Below are positions 1-10,718 of a DNA stretch of 64,000 nt, piece by piece. The translations under genes and the position numbers were made by a program. The notes beneath the pieces were generated by a model. The model was not told where the DNA came from, made no database searches, and saw only the letters and a program-made list of their open reading frames with translations. How positions within the stretch are numbered: position 1 is the stretch's first letter; each line of letters begins with the position of its first letter. Origin of the DNA: Dugong dugon (Eukaryota; Chordata; Mammalia; Sirenia; Dugongidae); the NCBI GenBank assembly GCA_030035585.1, contig CM057466.1, forward strand, positions 114,714,182 to 114,778,181, written 5' to 3'.

Positions 1-140
1 TCTTCTCCTCTCCTTCACGACCAGGTCATAAGATCTGCAAGAGGAGGGACTGTGTCATATAAGTTGCATCTCTAATTCCTACATACTTATCTTTCCATAG
101 TTCTCAGTAAATGCTTGTTGTATGAAAGAATAAATGAATG
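1..140 (+). repeat. L2 LINE 3' end (ancient)
   Basis: The stretch reads as the 3' terminus of an L2 element: a block like GGAGGGACTGTGTC, then TCAGTAAATGCTTGTTG, then a GAATGAATG-like terminal repeat (AATAAATGAATGAGG). This is the usual end of mammalian L2 copies. The copy is diverged and is cut by the window edge. Confidence 0.6.
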
Positions 141-500
141 AGGTCTGTTGTAGTTAGTTATTGCTGCAAGTCAAACCACTTCCAAACTGGGTGACTTAAA
201 ACAAGAACCCTCATTTATTGGCTCATGATTGGCAATTTTGGCAGGCTCAGAGGGCATAGCTTGTCTCTGCTCCATGTAACATCAGCTGGGGTTCCTCACC
301 TGGGGCTGGAAAATCCATTTCCACTTCCAAAATGACTGCTCACATGGCTGGAAAGTTGGTACTCACCCTGAGCCAAGGGCTGGTGGCCTCCATTCACCTC
401 CATGTGGGCCTCCACCTAGCTGCTTGGGCTTTCTCATAACATGGTGGCTGTGTATCAAAAGGAGGAGAAGGAAGCTGCTTCTTCCCCTTGATTCTTTGTG
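140..500 (-). mobile_element. Ancient LTR-like repeat, MaLR/ERVL type
   Basis: It opens with TTATTGCTGCAAGTCAAACC and GTGACTTAAAACAAG, which resembles the antisense 3' end of old MLT-type LTRs. Further on are GGCTGGAAAATCC, GCTCACATGGCTGG and CATGTGGGCCTCC, which I remember from the same class of old repeats. The exact family is not assigned. It is heavily diverged and non-coding. Confidence 0.4.
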
Positions 501-519
501 GTTTATGAAAAAAATTGTC

Positions 520-2080
520 ACTGTACAGAATGACATTCATTCATTTTTTATTTTGAAATGAGCTGGCATTTCAAACTAATTTTAATATATTCAAACATCA
601 AAAATGAATGCACACAACTGCTCTGGCCAAGATCACAAAAGAGGGTCCCGGACAAGGCGAGAGGAAAATTACAAACAAAAAATCAAATTCATAAAAAAAG
701 ACCAGACTTACTGGCGTAATAGAGACTGGAGGAGCTCCCAAGACTATTATTCTAAGTCACTCCTGTAACTTGGAACTGCAGCCCTTCCTGGAAACCACCT
801 TCCAGCCACGCAATAGACAGGCTTACAAAATAAGCAATAACACCTGAAAAGAACGTGCTCCACAGAACAAACAATTATACGAGACCAAAAGGGCAACATT
901 TGCCCAAAAGTAAAGATGAGAAGGCAGAAAGGGGTAGGAAAACCAAAAGAAATGGGGAACCCAGGGCAGAAAAGCAGAGAGTGCTGCCAGTGTGGGGATT
1001 ACAACTAATGTCATGGAACATTTTGGGTACAATTTGTTGAATGAAAAACTACTCTGCTCTGTAAACTTGTGACTAAAACACAATTTAAAAAATAGAATAA
1101 ACGTACAACGTATTTTAAAAATTGAATAATTAGAGGACTTTATTATAAAAAGAAACTTCTAAAATTGACTGAAAGTTTACAAATTGTCACCTTTATTTTT
1201 CAATTCTCTGGCACATTTTTAACAAAGAGGTGGCTGTACAGATGATGTGGGAAGCTGTAGCATTTTCATCGAGTTTGTTATAAACTGGTTAACTATCAAT
1301 ATTTTCATTCCTGGTTTAAAATGTGCAGGATGTTATTTAATTTGAAAGACAAAATTCTCCTTGGGTTTAATATGTGACTTTATTTCATAAAACATTTCTT
1401 TAATTATGACCACTTAAGAGCAATCTATGTAGTAACCAAAATACTGATGACTACTTCTTCAGATATTTTCCAGAATTAGATTTGTATTCATACAGACTAC
1501 ACAGTACATTAAATATTTACAAACAGATTTGATTTTGAGAACAAATGAGATATTTTCTGTGAAGCAAAACAGGTCGGTTTGATCTTAAACAATTGTGGTC
1601 ATTTGTCTGTGTGGTATGACAGGCCGAGCATAAAGTGTCTGTTGCAATTTGACATCTGTGATTCCATGGTGCAAGGAGAAGATGCACCAAAGAAAACCTT
1701 CATGCTCTACCTTGCTTTCTGCGCCATACCCTACAAATGGAGGCAACTTCTCAGGAGCCATGTAGTCCCAGGGAAACAGCCTAGTTCTCTAGCAAGTTGA
1801 CTTTTTCACACTCATAGAATCCTGGGATCAAAAAGGGCCAGAGAGGACAAACCAATTGCACATTTGCACAGTTTTTAATTATATGTAGAGAAAAAGGAGT
1901 TGCTGTTTGATCTCAGAAGGATCAGAAACAAAACCAAAGAGCAGGGAAAAACGGAAAAATCGCAACTAGTTTCCAATCTCAGGGCAAATATTTTCCTCTT
2001 TATCCTGGGTTAATCGTTCTTCAGGTTTATGTCCAAGAAGCACCACCCTCCCAGCCATCTCAGTAGTGAGGACAATCTTG
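520..2080. other. Unique-looking AT-rich DNA
   Basis: I recognise no repeat family, exon or RNA gene here. Short frames on both strands (for example 823-1083 minus and 1579-1800 plus) have no recognisable product. Some of it may be very old repeat, for instance the AATCCTGGGATCAAAAAGGG stretch near 1820. Confidence 0.4.
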
Positions 2081-2084
2081 TGTT

Positions 2085-2245
2085 TGTTCATCCTGTAAGC
2101 ACTTACAGAGCCATCTCTTCTGTCCCAGACACTGTGTCAGATACTGGGTGTGTTACAATGACTTAGACATAGTCTCTGCCCTCAAGGAACTTGGAACATG
2201 ATGGGGAGACAGTGAAACAAGTAGACAAACAATTCCACAAGATCT
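2085..2245 (+). repeat. Ancient L2/MIR-like fragment
   Basis: CAGACACTGTGTCAGATACTG followed by GTCTCTGCCCTCAAGGAAC, TGGGGAGACAGTGAAACAAG and TAGACAAACAATT is a word order common to old mammalian interspersed repeats (L2/MIR class). The family is not resolved. Confidence 0.4.
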
Positions 2246-2639
2246 GTGAAGATCTCAGAAGGCAGTGAAAGGGACAACTGATCAACCCTGTCTTGGAAAG
2301 GTGGGGAGCTTTCACAGCCATCAAGGATAGGTGGGGAATACCTTTGCTCGGTGACCCATTAGTATCTAACCTGTCCAAAAGTTAGGTCAAATTTTGGACA
2401 TCAACCAACTTTGGGGATAGACTTATCAGGTTTAAAGCCTTAAGTTTAAGTCCTGGCTTTGTCAGGTGCTGTGTATACGTAAAGAAATCGCTTTGCTTCC
2501 CAGAGCTGATGAAATAGAAACTGTAGCCTTAGTTTATAGTGTTTGTTGTAAGAAACAACTGAAATGATAAAACCACTGTGTCAGCTGCAGACAGCCAGGC
2601 GTCCATGCTGTGACATGACTCTCCTACATCAGAAGCTAC

Positions 2640-2795
2640 TGATGAATGTGCACTACAAGTCCCTGAAGGCAGCAGCCAGGCCCTGTCTCAGTCACTCTTC
2701 CAGTCCTCAATGAACCCCCAATATCTCTGCCATGCCTGGCCTATAGAAAGTACCCAGTGAATGTTTATGAAGGGATTCCATCAATGAATCATCTA
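2640..2795 (+). repeat. L2 LINE 3' fragment
   Basis: CTGAAGGCAGCAGCCAGGCC, ATGCCTGGCCTATAGAAAG, TACCCAGTGAATGTTTATGA and a final ATCAATGAATCAT follow the order of an L2 3' end (product-use line, 'commonest site' line, AATGAATGAA end). Old and diverged. Confidence 0.5.
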
Positions 2796-2821
2796 GTTTA
2801 TCAATTAACAGGGGAGTCTTT

Positions 2822-3028
2822 ATGCCTCTCTGGGTGGTGCAAACAGTTAGCACTTGGCTTTTAACCCAAAGGTTGGAGGTCTAAGTCCACCCAGAAGCAC
2901 CTTGGAAGAAAGCCCTGGCAATCTACTTCAGAAAAATCAGCCATTGAAAACCCTGCGGGGCACAGTTCTACTCTGTTACATGGGCTCACTGTGAGTCAAG
3001 TTTGACTCCATAGCAAATGGTGGTGGTC
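2822..3028 (+). mobile_element. AfroSINE (tRNA-derived SINE)
   Basis: The head CTCTGGGTGGTGCAAACAGTTA is followed by the GGTTGGAGGTCTAAGTCCACC B-box region. The body AAAATCAGCCATTGAAAACC and GCACAGTTCTACTCTGTTAC follows, and the tail is TGAGTCAAGTTTGACTCC. This is the CTGGGTGGTG-headed AfroSINE type. Its middle can be aligned with the RTE 5' region at 39570-39975. Confidence 0.85.
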
Positions 3029-3583
3029 GTGGCACTTTGGTTAGACTAGGGTAGAATCCCTTCCTTGACGGGGAGGGCTGGTGCTTCCCCCCAGTGGTGC
3101 AGTAGCTGACTTTGTATAGAGGCCAGTGCTCTTTCCAATCCTCTGAGACAGAACTGAGCCCCTGTGTTGAGGAAGCAGAAGTTCCAGCACTTCCGGAAGG
3201 TGAGCCAGCACCACTGCCATCTGACCTGCCAAGGCTGCCACCTTTATGAGCAGCGCCACACCACACCCAACTCTGCAAACCCAGCTCAGCACCTCCTTCC
3301 TAAAAATATCAAAAGGTATTCTCAAGCATGTATGGGGAAGGAAGCAAATGCAATATCTTTTCAAAAGCTAGTTCAATAAGGATTTCTACAAGTGTGGAGA
3401 TAAGATCCTTAGTGAGCTGAAAATCCCTTTTGAAACACACTGTTGGTATTATTACTGGCCCTTTCTATAATGATCAGGATCAAAACAGTCACCGTCTCCA
3501 TGAAGCGTGAGAGAGGAGACGTCTCCTTAGGGCCTCGGGAGTTTCTTCACATCCACCAGCAAAGACTCCTCCAGCAAAGTCAC
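3029..3583. other. Unannotated interval between SINE and LTR
   Basis: No repeat family or exon is recognised. Overlapping minus-strand frames of about 100 codons (2976-3278, 3041-3364) resemble no known protein and are treated as chance. Confidence 0.4.
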
Positions 3584-4046
3584 TGCCTTCTTAGTATCCT
3601 GGGGCTGCGTAACAAAATGTTACAGTGTCAGTGGCTTCAAAGAACATAAATTTCTTCTCTCACAGATCTGGAAACTGAAAGTCCAAGTTGGGATGCCAGC
3701 CGTGTTGATTCCTCCTGAGGGCTCTGAAAAAGGAACTGTCCCATGCCTCCCTCCCAGCTTCTAGAAATTGCTAGTGATCGTCGGCGTTCCTTTACTTCTT
3801 GTAGATGCACCTTCACATGGCGTCTTCCCCCTACAGGTGATCCTGTCTTTGTGTCTGTTCTCCAGTTTATAAGACACCACCCAGAAGAGATTAGGATTAG
3901 GACCCACCCTACTCCTCCTTAACCTCATTAATTTAACTGGAGAGCATTTTCGAAGGAAGACCCCATTTCCAAACAAGGCCAGCTTTACAGGTACAGGGGT
4001 TAGAGCTTCATCACATCTTTTGGGGGGACAAAGTGGAATCCATACA
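3584..4046 (-). mobile_element. MLT1-like MaLR solo LTR
   Basis: The left end, GGGGCTGCGTAACAAAATG, is the antisense 3' end of an MLT1-type LTR. AACATAAATTTCTTCTCTCAC carries the antisense polyadenylation zone, and the right part has AGTTTATAAGACACC and CCATTTCCAAACAAGGCC, typical of the LTR 5' half. No internal region follows, so it is a solo LTR about 460 bp long. Any open frame across it is spurious. Confidence 0.75.
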
Positions 4047-4555
4047 CCCCTCCCCTGGATCACCAGGTGATGGACGCACACCATTAGCATTGCTTGCTTC
4101 CTAATGCAGACCTCATTCTCTGGGCTCCCCCTACACTCCACATTTTATTAATTGTTTAAACTCAGCATATAAGCCAATAAAGTTTGTTTTAAATAAGTAG
4201 TGCTAAAAGGAATTAAAAACAGTACCTCTTATCCCTGAGAATATAAACAGCATCACATGAATTAAAACCAGGAGGCACTTCACTACATTATGCCACTTGC
4301 ACAATCAATCGTTCCTTGTCTGCTTTTTGTTTCTTGTTCTACCTTGTTTTGGAGAATTTGGCCATATTTATTCGTTTGAAAAAGAAATTCTCTGGCAACA
4401 TCAGTTATTACTATCAGATTCAGGGCATGGGGCAGCAAGGTATATATATCTGTATAATATATACTAGCTATGAGTGGGTTTCAAAGTAGAAAATGCAAAA
4501 TTAAAATAAAGATGGAGAGCAATGTTTGCTGTGGAGTTACAAAGCACCAGGAGAC
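4047..4555. other. Unique AT-rich DNA
   Basis: No repeat or gene is recognised. It contains a short TATA-rich stretch near 4440-4470. Confidence 0.35.
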
Positions 4556-4559
4556 TTAG

Positions 4560-4735
4560 GGGCAGACTTGGACAGACATGGGTTCAGGTCCCCCATAGTG
4601 GCCACAAGCAAAGAGCTGGCCCCTCAGAGCCATAGCCCCTGACCTCTGAGATGGGTCGTTGAAGGGCAGATTAAAGTAGGTCCCTCTGCAGAGCTCCCTC
4701 CCAAGTGTGTCATGTCCAGGCCATCAGTCGGTATC
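4560..4735 (-). repeat. MIR-like SINE fragment
   Basis: GACTTGGACAGACATGGGTTC followed by GCCCCTGACCTCTGAGATGGG reads like an antisense MIR (antisense of a 'cannot settle payments'-type tRNA head plus core). Diverged. Confidence 0.45.
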
Positions 4736-4744
4736 TGTTCTCTT

Positions 4745-4912
4745 CCCTCTCCTTTTACCTTATTTTCAAGTCTCACGAAGCCCTGTCGTATAAATATTAT
4801 TACAATCCTGCTAAGAACATGGAAAATGAACCTCCAAGAGACGAAATGACATGTGCAATCCCAAGTTAGAGGCAGGGTTTTGAATCAATTCTTCTGATTC
4901 GAACCCCGGCTG
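4745..4912 (+). repeat. MIR SINE
   Basis: CGTATAAATATTATTACAATCC, then ACATGTGCAATCCCAAGTTAG and GGCAGGGTTTTGAATC match the MIR core and tail order in sense orientation. Ancient copy. Confidence 0.55.
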
Positions 4913-4914
4913 AG

Positions 4915-5062
4915 AATGTAGCTCCACCCTAGAAATACTGAATCAGAATCTACATTTTAACAAGATCCCCAGGTGATTCTTGTGTTGTACTAGTGGTTCT
5001 CAGAACTGGCCCCTAACATGAAGCTTCTTGTTAGAAATGCGAATCCTCAGCAGGGGTTCGAA
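4915..5062 (+). mobile_element. MER5A-like hAT-Charlie DNA transposon
   Basis: CACCCTAGAAATACTGAATC, AGATCCCCAGGTGATTCTTG and AGTGGTTCTCAGAACTGG are the hallmark words of MER5A, a short non-autonomous hAT-Charlie element. The terminal CAGTGGTTCTCA-type inverted repeat is visible. Non-coding relic. Confidence 0.7.
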
Positions 5063-5365
5063 ATGGAAGGAACCATTGGTTCAAAGCCGTGGTAAGTGGC
5101 ATTATCAGGATGTCAACGCTGTGGTTTAAACATCAACCATCACCATACTATAAGTACAATGGCAAATACATACTGAAGTCTCTTAGATCGTCTACACAGA
5201 TGCCTTCTACTTGGGCACAACTGAATGGTAACCTATTGTTACCAAAGCTCAGTAACCTATTGTTGCCTGAACTGCCAGAGCCTTAGAAAAATCATGCTTG
5301 TTTACATCTAAACTACCATTGTACATAAGGCAGCAAGTCAGCAGCACTTAAAAAGCTGCACTGAT

Positions 5366-5748
5366 GGATGCCCCTATTTTTTTGTTTGTTTGTTTGTTTA
5401 TAGTTGTAGATTAAGTGAAAGTTTACATTTCAGGTTAGTCTCTCATACAAAAATTTATACATACATTGTTATGTGACCCTAGTTGCTCTCCCTATACTGT
5501 GACAGCACACTCCTCCTTTCCAGCCCGGATTTCTCATGTCCATTCAACCAGCTCCTAACCCTCTCTGCTTTCTCATCTCCCCTCCGGACAAAAGCTGCCC
5601 GTTTAGTCTCATGTATCTACTTGAGCTAAGAAGCACACTCTTCACAAGTATCATTTTATGTCTCACAGTCCAGTCCAATCTTTGTCTGAAGAGTTGGCCT
5701 TGGGAATTGTTTTAGGTCTGGGCTGATAGAGAGGATGCCCCCATTTTT
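5366..5748 (-). mobile_element. 5'-truncated L1 3' UTR insertion with TSD
   Basis: The body (about 5383-5732) is nearly collinear with the 3' UTR of the full-length L1 at 31968-32280, for example ATTGTTATGTGACCCTAGTTG and CCATTCAACCAGCTCCTAACC. A similar target-site duplication flanks it: GGATGCCCCTATTTTT at 5366 and GGATGCCCCCATTTTT at 5733. The antisense tail is a TTTG-repeat. Only the last 350 bp of the LINE were inserted. Confidence 0.85.
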
Positions 5749-6406
5749 AAAGAAGCTTTCCAAACCAACCAAGAAGAGTGTCTGCTGGTGTCTGGAATTG
5801 TTGGAAATTTTAAGACTCACTAGAAGGGCCCAACACTGATCTCTGCAACGATAAAAATTAATTCATAAATTAAATTGATATTTAGTGAACAGCTATTAAG
5901 TGCTGGGCATGTACTGGGCAGTGAGGATAGCTGAAGAGATATGCTTTCAGAAGGTACGGCCATGGAATCATCAAAAGCAAACCTGAATTGAGAGCAGTCA
6001 TTTTCTGCTAAGATTAGAGAAAATAGTAAATGTAAGTGACCATGTCTTACATCAAATGTGTACTACTCTATATGAAAAATATCATTTTCCTTGCTCTCAT
6101 TTGTCTGCTTCCTGTGTGATAGCTGTCTCCTTGGTTTCTACACTCAGGATGTAGTCTCAGTGTGGCTTTGGGAATTGATTTTGGTTAATTTGTGATCCCT
6201 CTACTGGCTGACTTTGCCTTAGCAGAGCACAGATATGATCGAAATAGGTACAAGCCAACCTCTGTTTTAGGTTAATTTTACTGATTCCAGAATGGAAAGC
6301 TAAGAATATGCTTTAGAATCAGTGTGGTATGAACTGTTGGGGTTTCCCAAAGCAACACAGTGCTAAATTCTGAATTTAGGTAGCTGGTACCTAAAAGGTA
6401 TTAGGT
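5749..6406. other. Unique DNA
   Basis: Mostly unrecognised. The part near 5880-5935 (AGCTATTAAGTGCTGGGCATG) may be a scrap of MIR. Confidence 0.35.
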
Positions 6407-6416
6407 TTAATCAGAC

Positions 6417-6624
6417 TAAAAACTAAAAACCCTCTGCCATTGAGTTAACCCAACCATAGCGACCCTGCAGGACAGAGCAGAACTGCCCTATAGGGTTTCC
6501 AAGGCTGTAAATCTTTAAGGGAGCAGACTGCCACATCTTTCTCCTGTGTAGTGGCTGGTGGGTTCAAACCACCGATCTTTTGGTTAGCAACTGAGCTCTT
6601 TAACCACTGCACCACAAGAGTTCC
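6417..6624 (-). mobile_element. AfroSINE with TSD
   Basis: Complete antisense AfroSINE: tail side CTCTGCCATTGAGTTAACCC, body AACTGCCCTATAGGGTTTCC, head side ACCACTGCACCACAAGAGTTCC. The 10-bp duplication TTAATCAGAC lies at 6407-6416 and 6625-6634, marking a LINE-mediated insertion. Confidence 0.9.
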
Positions 6625-6639
6625 TTAATCAGACCAGAA

Positions 6640-7250
6640 GGGGGAAAGATAGGATAGAAAAGTATTCCAAAGCCTAAAAAAAAGAGAACTTTTATTCATC
6701 TAAATTGGTCTGAGGAGGGTAGTTCCCAATGTTTTCACAGCCGTTTGCAACCTACTAGAAACTCCTGAAGGGGGCTGGACCGCAAGGTGTGTTGCCTGAT
6801 GTAGCAACTCTGAGATAACCTGAGTCCTCATCTCCCCATCAGACCACAGGATCTTGGTGTAAGTACAGAGCTTAGCATGGTTGAAAGAACAGAGGCAGAG
6901 AAAAGTCCGCATAAACCCATGCACGAACTTCCATACAGGACAGGCATCGCATCTCCGGGAGCTCGGGTGAGCACCATTCTCGTGTTTATTTGGAAGGTGC
7001 TCAGCTCTGCATTCTTTTTAAAAAAATCAGCGTGCCTATTTCACAGAGGTGGTGAGGAGAGCGCCATTTAACTGTCATCTCCAGCCTGTGTTTCTATTCA
7101 GTGTTCTTTCTTCCGGAGATTAAACAATGAGAATATCATGAACAGAAGCAACTGGTCTCGTTTGTTTCCTTTTCCCAAAACAACATGGATGACAAACTCC
7201 TTTTCGCTGCAGGGTAGGGGGATGAGAGAACACCAGCAGCATACTGCAGT
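6640..7250. other. Unique DNA
   Basis: No repeat family, exon or RNA gene is recognised. Confidence 0.35.
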
Positions 7251-7256
7251 GCTTCA

Positions 7257-7466
7257 GGAGCCCTGGTGGCACAACAGGTAAGCACTGGGCTGCTAAAGGA
7301 AAAACCAGCAGCCCAAACCCACCTATTAGTTCCATGGGAGAAAGGCCTAGTGATCTGCTCCAGTGAAGATTACAGCCAAGGAAACCCTATAGGGCAGTTC
7401 TACTCTGTCACAGGGGGTCACTGTGAGTTGGAATCAGCTCTGTGTAGGACACCTAACAACAGCAGC
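7257..7466 (+). mobile_element. AfroSINE
   Basis: Sense head GGAGCCCTGGTGGCACAACAG, body AGATTACAGCCAAGGAAACC and CAGTTCTACTCTGTCAC, tail TGAGTTGGAATCAGCTCTG with an AACAACAGCAGC end. Head to tail order is complete. The target duplication is unclear. Confidence 0.9.
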
Positions 7467-7689
7467 AATGCTTGCCCTTCTGCTGGGTTAACTGTTGAAG
7501 GAGGAAAGTTTCTCCTACCCCTGTGCTCCCCTTTGTGAAACCCTGCCATCCAGGAATGACCGTAAAGAAATGAGTGACTGAACTGCTCCCGTTTTAAAGA
7601 AGGAAAAGAGGAAGATAGGAGTAGCTTGGTATCAAGGAACTTGCTGGGGAATATTTTCCATGGAGCCAGCTGACCATCCATCTCCCTCT

Positions 7690-8220
7690 TTAACTCGAGT
7701 CAGGGCTAGTTGAGTTGATGATGATTTGGACTCAGCAATCGCGCCCCCTCGCTCGCCCGCTGAAAATGCGTGATGGCGAGAGGGGCAGCCTGCACAAACG
7801 CACAGCGAGACACTGGAGCGGGAGCCTGGCTGCCCAGGCCTTACAAATCAAAATGGAAAAAAAAAAAGTTTTTAAAATAATGGAGCTCTTTGGTAAAAAT
7901 ACACTTTATGATCCACTTGGTGGGAAGTATTTATTTCTCTCCGTGAAAGGGATTTATCATGCCTACTGTATTTCTCCACACTAAAACTAAAACCTCAAAA
8001 CCTATACAGAAGGAGGAAAAAAAAAAAAAAAACCCAGCAGCTGAAATAGAGGCCATATATATGTTCTGTGTTTTCCTCTTCCCACTGTTTGTGTCCCGGT
8101 CAGCGTGGAACTGATTACAGGTGCAAATGCCCACACATATGTGAAGTCATGAACTTTAAACACACGCGTCCTCCTGTGCCTAATTCCAGTGTCAATAAAC
8201 GTGACTGGTAGAAATGTCGG
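7690..8220. promoter_or_regulatory. Possible conserved non-coding element
   Basis: This block is free of recognised repeats. It has a short CpG-containing patch (CAATCGCGCCCCCTCGCTCG at 7736) followed by AT-rich words such as AAAATAATGGAGCTC and TTATGATCCACTTGG, interrupted by a poly-A run at 8017-8032. It looks like a retained regulatory block rather than decayed repeat. There is no direct proof of conservation from one sequence. Confidence 0.3.
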
Positions 8221-8664
8221 CCTTTTTTACTGCCCTGTATCCTTTAGCCAGTACAAAGAAGGGTGGCCGGGGGGCCAGGAGGTCCCCTTCGTCAAGGGGA
8301 GGGACCCATGGTGCTCTATCCCAGGCAGTGGGGCTGCAGGAATGGTTTGTGTGTATTGGCTGCTGCTAAAGTTAGCTTTGCTGGGACACTATTCCTTCTT
8401 TTAAACGTAAGGAATCCCAGGCTCACGGAACCCACACAGCCACACCTGTGATGTCCTCCCACTGTGCCAGGGGTGGGGGTCACCCCCCAAGGTGGCATCG
8501 GGCGTGGGTGGGGAGAGGGCATGCTCAGAGTTCCAGGTATGCCGTCAGGGTGAGGCTAGGGACTGATCAGACAAGTGTGGGTCTTAGCCCAGCCCTCCAT
8601 AATGAGGACAGCAGGCTGAGTGTCAAATTTGTCATCACTCAAAAGGTGGCATTGTCACCCACCT
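8221..8664. other. Unique DNA
   Basis: Moderately GC-rich, with overlapping short frames on both strands that resemble no known protein. No repeat is recognised. Confidence 0.35.
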
Positions 8665-8985
8665 GTTATTATTGTTGTTAGCTGATGTTGAGTGGGCCCC
8701 CCACTCATGGTGACCCTATGTACTATCCCCATGACCAGTTGCAGATAGAGCCATTGTGATCCATAGGGTTTTTATTGGTTGGTTTTCAGAAGTAGATCGC
8801 CAGGTCTTTCTTCCTTGTCTGTCTTAGTCTAGAGGCTCCTCTGAAATCTGTTCAGCATCATAACAACAGGCAAGCCTCCACTGACAGATCAGCAGTGGCT
8901 GCACATGAGGTGCACTGGCCAGGAATCGAACCTGGATCTCCAGCACAGAAGGCGAGAATTCTACCACTGAACCACCACCGCTCCC
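8665..8985 (-). mobile_element. tRNA-Gly-headed SINE with RTE-like body
   Basis: On the minus strand the head (8984 to 8911) is a well kept tRNA-Gly sequence: A-box region GGTGGTTCAGTGGTAGAATTC and B box GGTTCGATTCC. The body contains AGACTAAGACAGACAAGGAAG and GATCTACTTCTGAAAACC, which align with the RTE 5' region at 39690-39740. It ends in CAACATCAGCTAACAACAATAAT, the RTE-type tail. At about 320 bp it is longer than ordinary AfroSINE. It differs from the CCTGGTGGCGCAGTGG head of the other copies here. Confidence 0.8.
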
Positions 8986-8998
8986 CGCTTACTTCCTA

Positions 8999-9184
8999 AA
9001 CCAAAAAACCCATTGCTGTCAAGTTGATTCCAACTCATAGTCAAGGACAGAGTAGAACTGTCCCATTGGGTTTCCAAGGCCGTAATCTTTATGCAAGCAG
9101 ATTACCACATCTTTCTCCCTCAGAGTGGCTGGTGGGTTCAAACCACTAACGTTTCAGTTAGCTGTTGAACACTTAACAGGGCTC
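8999..9184 (-). mobile_element. AfroSINE with TSD
   Basis: Antisense copy beginning CCAAAAAACCCATTGCTGTC and ending ACTTAACAGGGCTCC. It is flanked by CTTACTTCCTA (8988) and CTTACCTCCCT (9185), an imperfect duplication. It lies just beyond the tRNA-Gly SINE, giving two SINEs in tandem. Confidence 0.9.
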
Positions 9185-9189
9185 CTTAC

Positions 9190-9798
9190 CTCCCTACCAC
9201 CTAGGATAGTTGTATTAAAGGCCAAAATGTTAAATAAAATAATGCATTAGAAACACCTGGCATGGCAGCAAACGTATGGTAGGTAGTCTTCATGTTTACA
9301 CATTTATGTGTACATACATGCACATTTATTCTGATGGATGAGGCGGCTACAGCCCACTTTGTAACATCCTTTGGAAAAGGCCAAAGAGAACTGTTTCAGG
9401 GCTTCCTGAAATCCCATGCAGCTGTCTCAGGATTCTTAGCTGGAAGCCACCTCACTCCCTCTGACTGGTTTAAGTACATTAATTACTGAGCATACACTCA
9501 GTAGGCAGCAGGGTCTACAGAAGGGCAGAGGTGTAGTTTGAAGCACCCAGTCGGGCCACGGCACCCACACCCTGTTCTGAAGAGCAGGCGTTCCAGCTGG
9601 CAGGTCCCGGAGGTAAAAGCTCACAAAGGCCGAGAGCTGCCACAGGGACATGGCTGTGACTGGTCCAACAGACTTTGCTGATAGGTGTGGAAATTGGAAT
9701 TTCATATAGTTTTCATAAGTCATGAAACCTCACACTTCTTTTGTTGTATTTTAACCACTTAAAAATGTGAAGATTATTCTTGACTTGCAAACTGTAAA
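9190..9798. other. Unique DNA
   Basis: No repeat family or exon is recognised. Confidence 0.35.
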
Positions 9799-9799
9799 G

Positions 9800-10095
9800 C
9801 ACAGTGGGGGCCAGAATTGACCACAAGCTGTGGGGATGGGGAGGCCTGAGCTTGGTGGATGACCGGAAGGGGAGGGTGCCTCTGCGTGAGGGGTGGGACC
9901 TGTGTGTGCTGGGGCGAGTGGAGCCTGTGCTGGGGGGATGTGTGGAGCCTGGGCGTGGGGGTGGGGTAGACCTGAGGGGGGAGGGCTGACTTATGGGGGG
10001 AGGGCAGACCTGTGGGAGGAGGACGGACCTGTGGGGTGGGAGTCGGGCCTGTGAGGTGGGGAAGGGCGGGCCGGGCCTGGCAAGGGGAGGGATTG
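9800..10095 (+). repeat. G-rich degenerate minisatellite
   Basis: Irregular tandem units of about 20-30 bp share the core GACCTGTGGGG/GGAGGGC. There are many runs of three or more G on the plus strand, for example TGAGGGGGGAGGGCTGAC and TTATGGGGGGAGGGC. The strand asymmetry is strong, so it is a G-quadruplex candidate. The 61-codon plus frame in it is low-complexity Gly/Arg/Val. Confidence 0.7.
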
Positions 10096-10715
10096 CAGGA
10101 CTAGTGTTTCTGTTTTCTTGCTGGCTGTTAGCAGGGTTGCCTTACCAGCGTTCCCGGGTGTGAACCCCTCCACCTTCGAATCCAGAAACAGGGGTTTAGT
10201 CCCTCTCACGCTTGGAATCACCACCCTGCCTCTTCTTCCTCACTTTTCTCAGACTCCTCTGCCTCTTCTAGCAAGTTGAATGACCACGTGCTTACACCTA
10301 GATGATCCTCGTGGCCCACCTGGATAACCCAGGACAGTCTCCCCAACTCAATGCCCATAACTTAGTCACATCTACGGAGCCCCTTTGCCATGTAGCCTAA
10401 CGTATCCACGGGCACAAGGATTAGACGAGGATGTCTGGAGGCTGTCACACCCAGTCTGCAATCAGACATTGACTCCTGGAGGGGGAGGAGTGAGACTCTC
10501 TAAAGAACTTGAGCAGCCTCTTTGGAGATGCACTAACACCTGCTCTGGCCCTCCCACCCCAGCGGCTGAGAGTCCCACACATTGAGGTAAAGCCAGCTGA
10601 TGGGCCCCACGCTCTTGCATAGAATTCCCAGTTAACGCTTCTACCTGGTTTGTCTTCACGATGAACAGGCAACACAGAATTGCCAGACAGTCGAGGAAGA
10701 AAGAGACAACACATT
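10096..10715. other. Unique DNA
   Basis: Moderately GC-rich and repeat-free as far as I can tell. The minus frames at 10445-10714 are unrecognised and overlap each other. Confidence 0.35.
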
Positions 10716-10718
10716 GCT

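Noticed and set aside
3761-4141. 126-codon minus-strand frame
   Set aside because: It overlays an MLT1-like LTR and is a chance frame.
8911-8984. Functional tRNA-Gly gene on the minus strand
   Set aside because: The A and B boxes are good, but the anticodon arm is altered and the sequence runs straight into a SINE body with an RTE-type tail. It is a SINE head.
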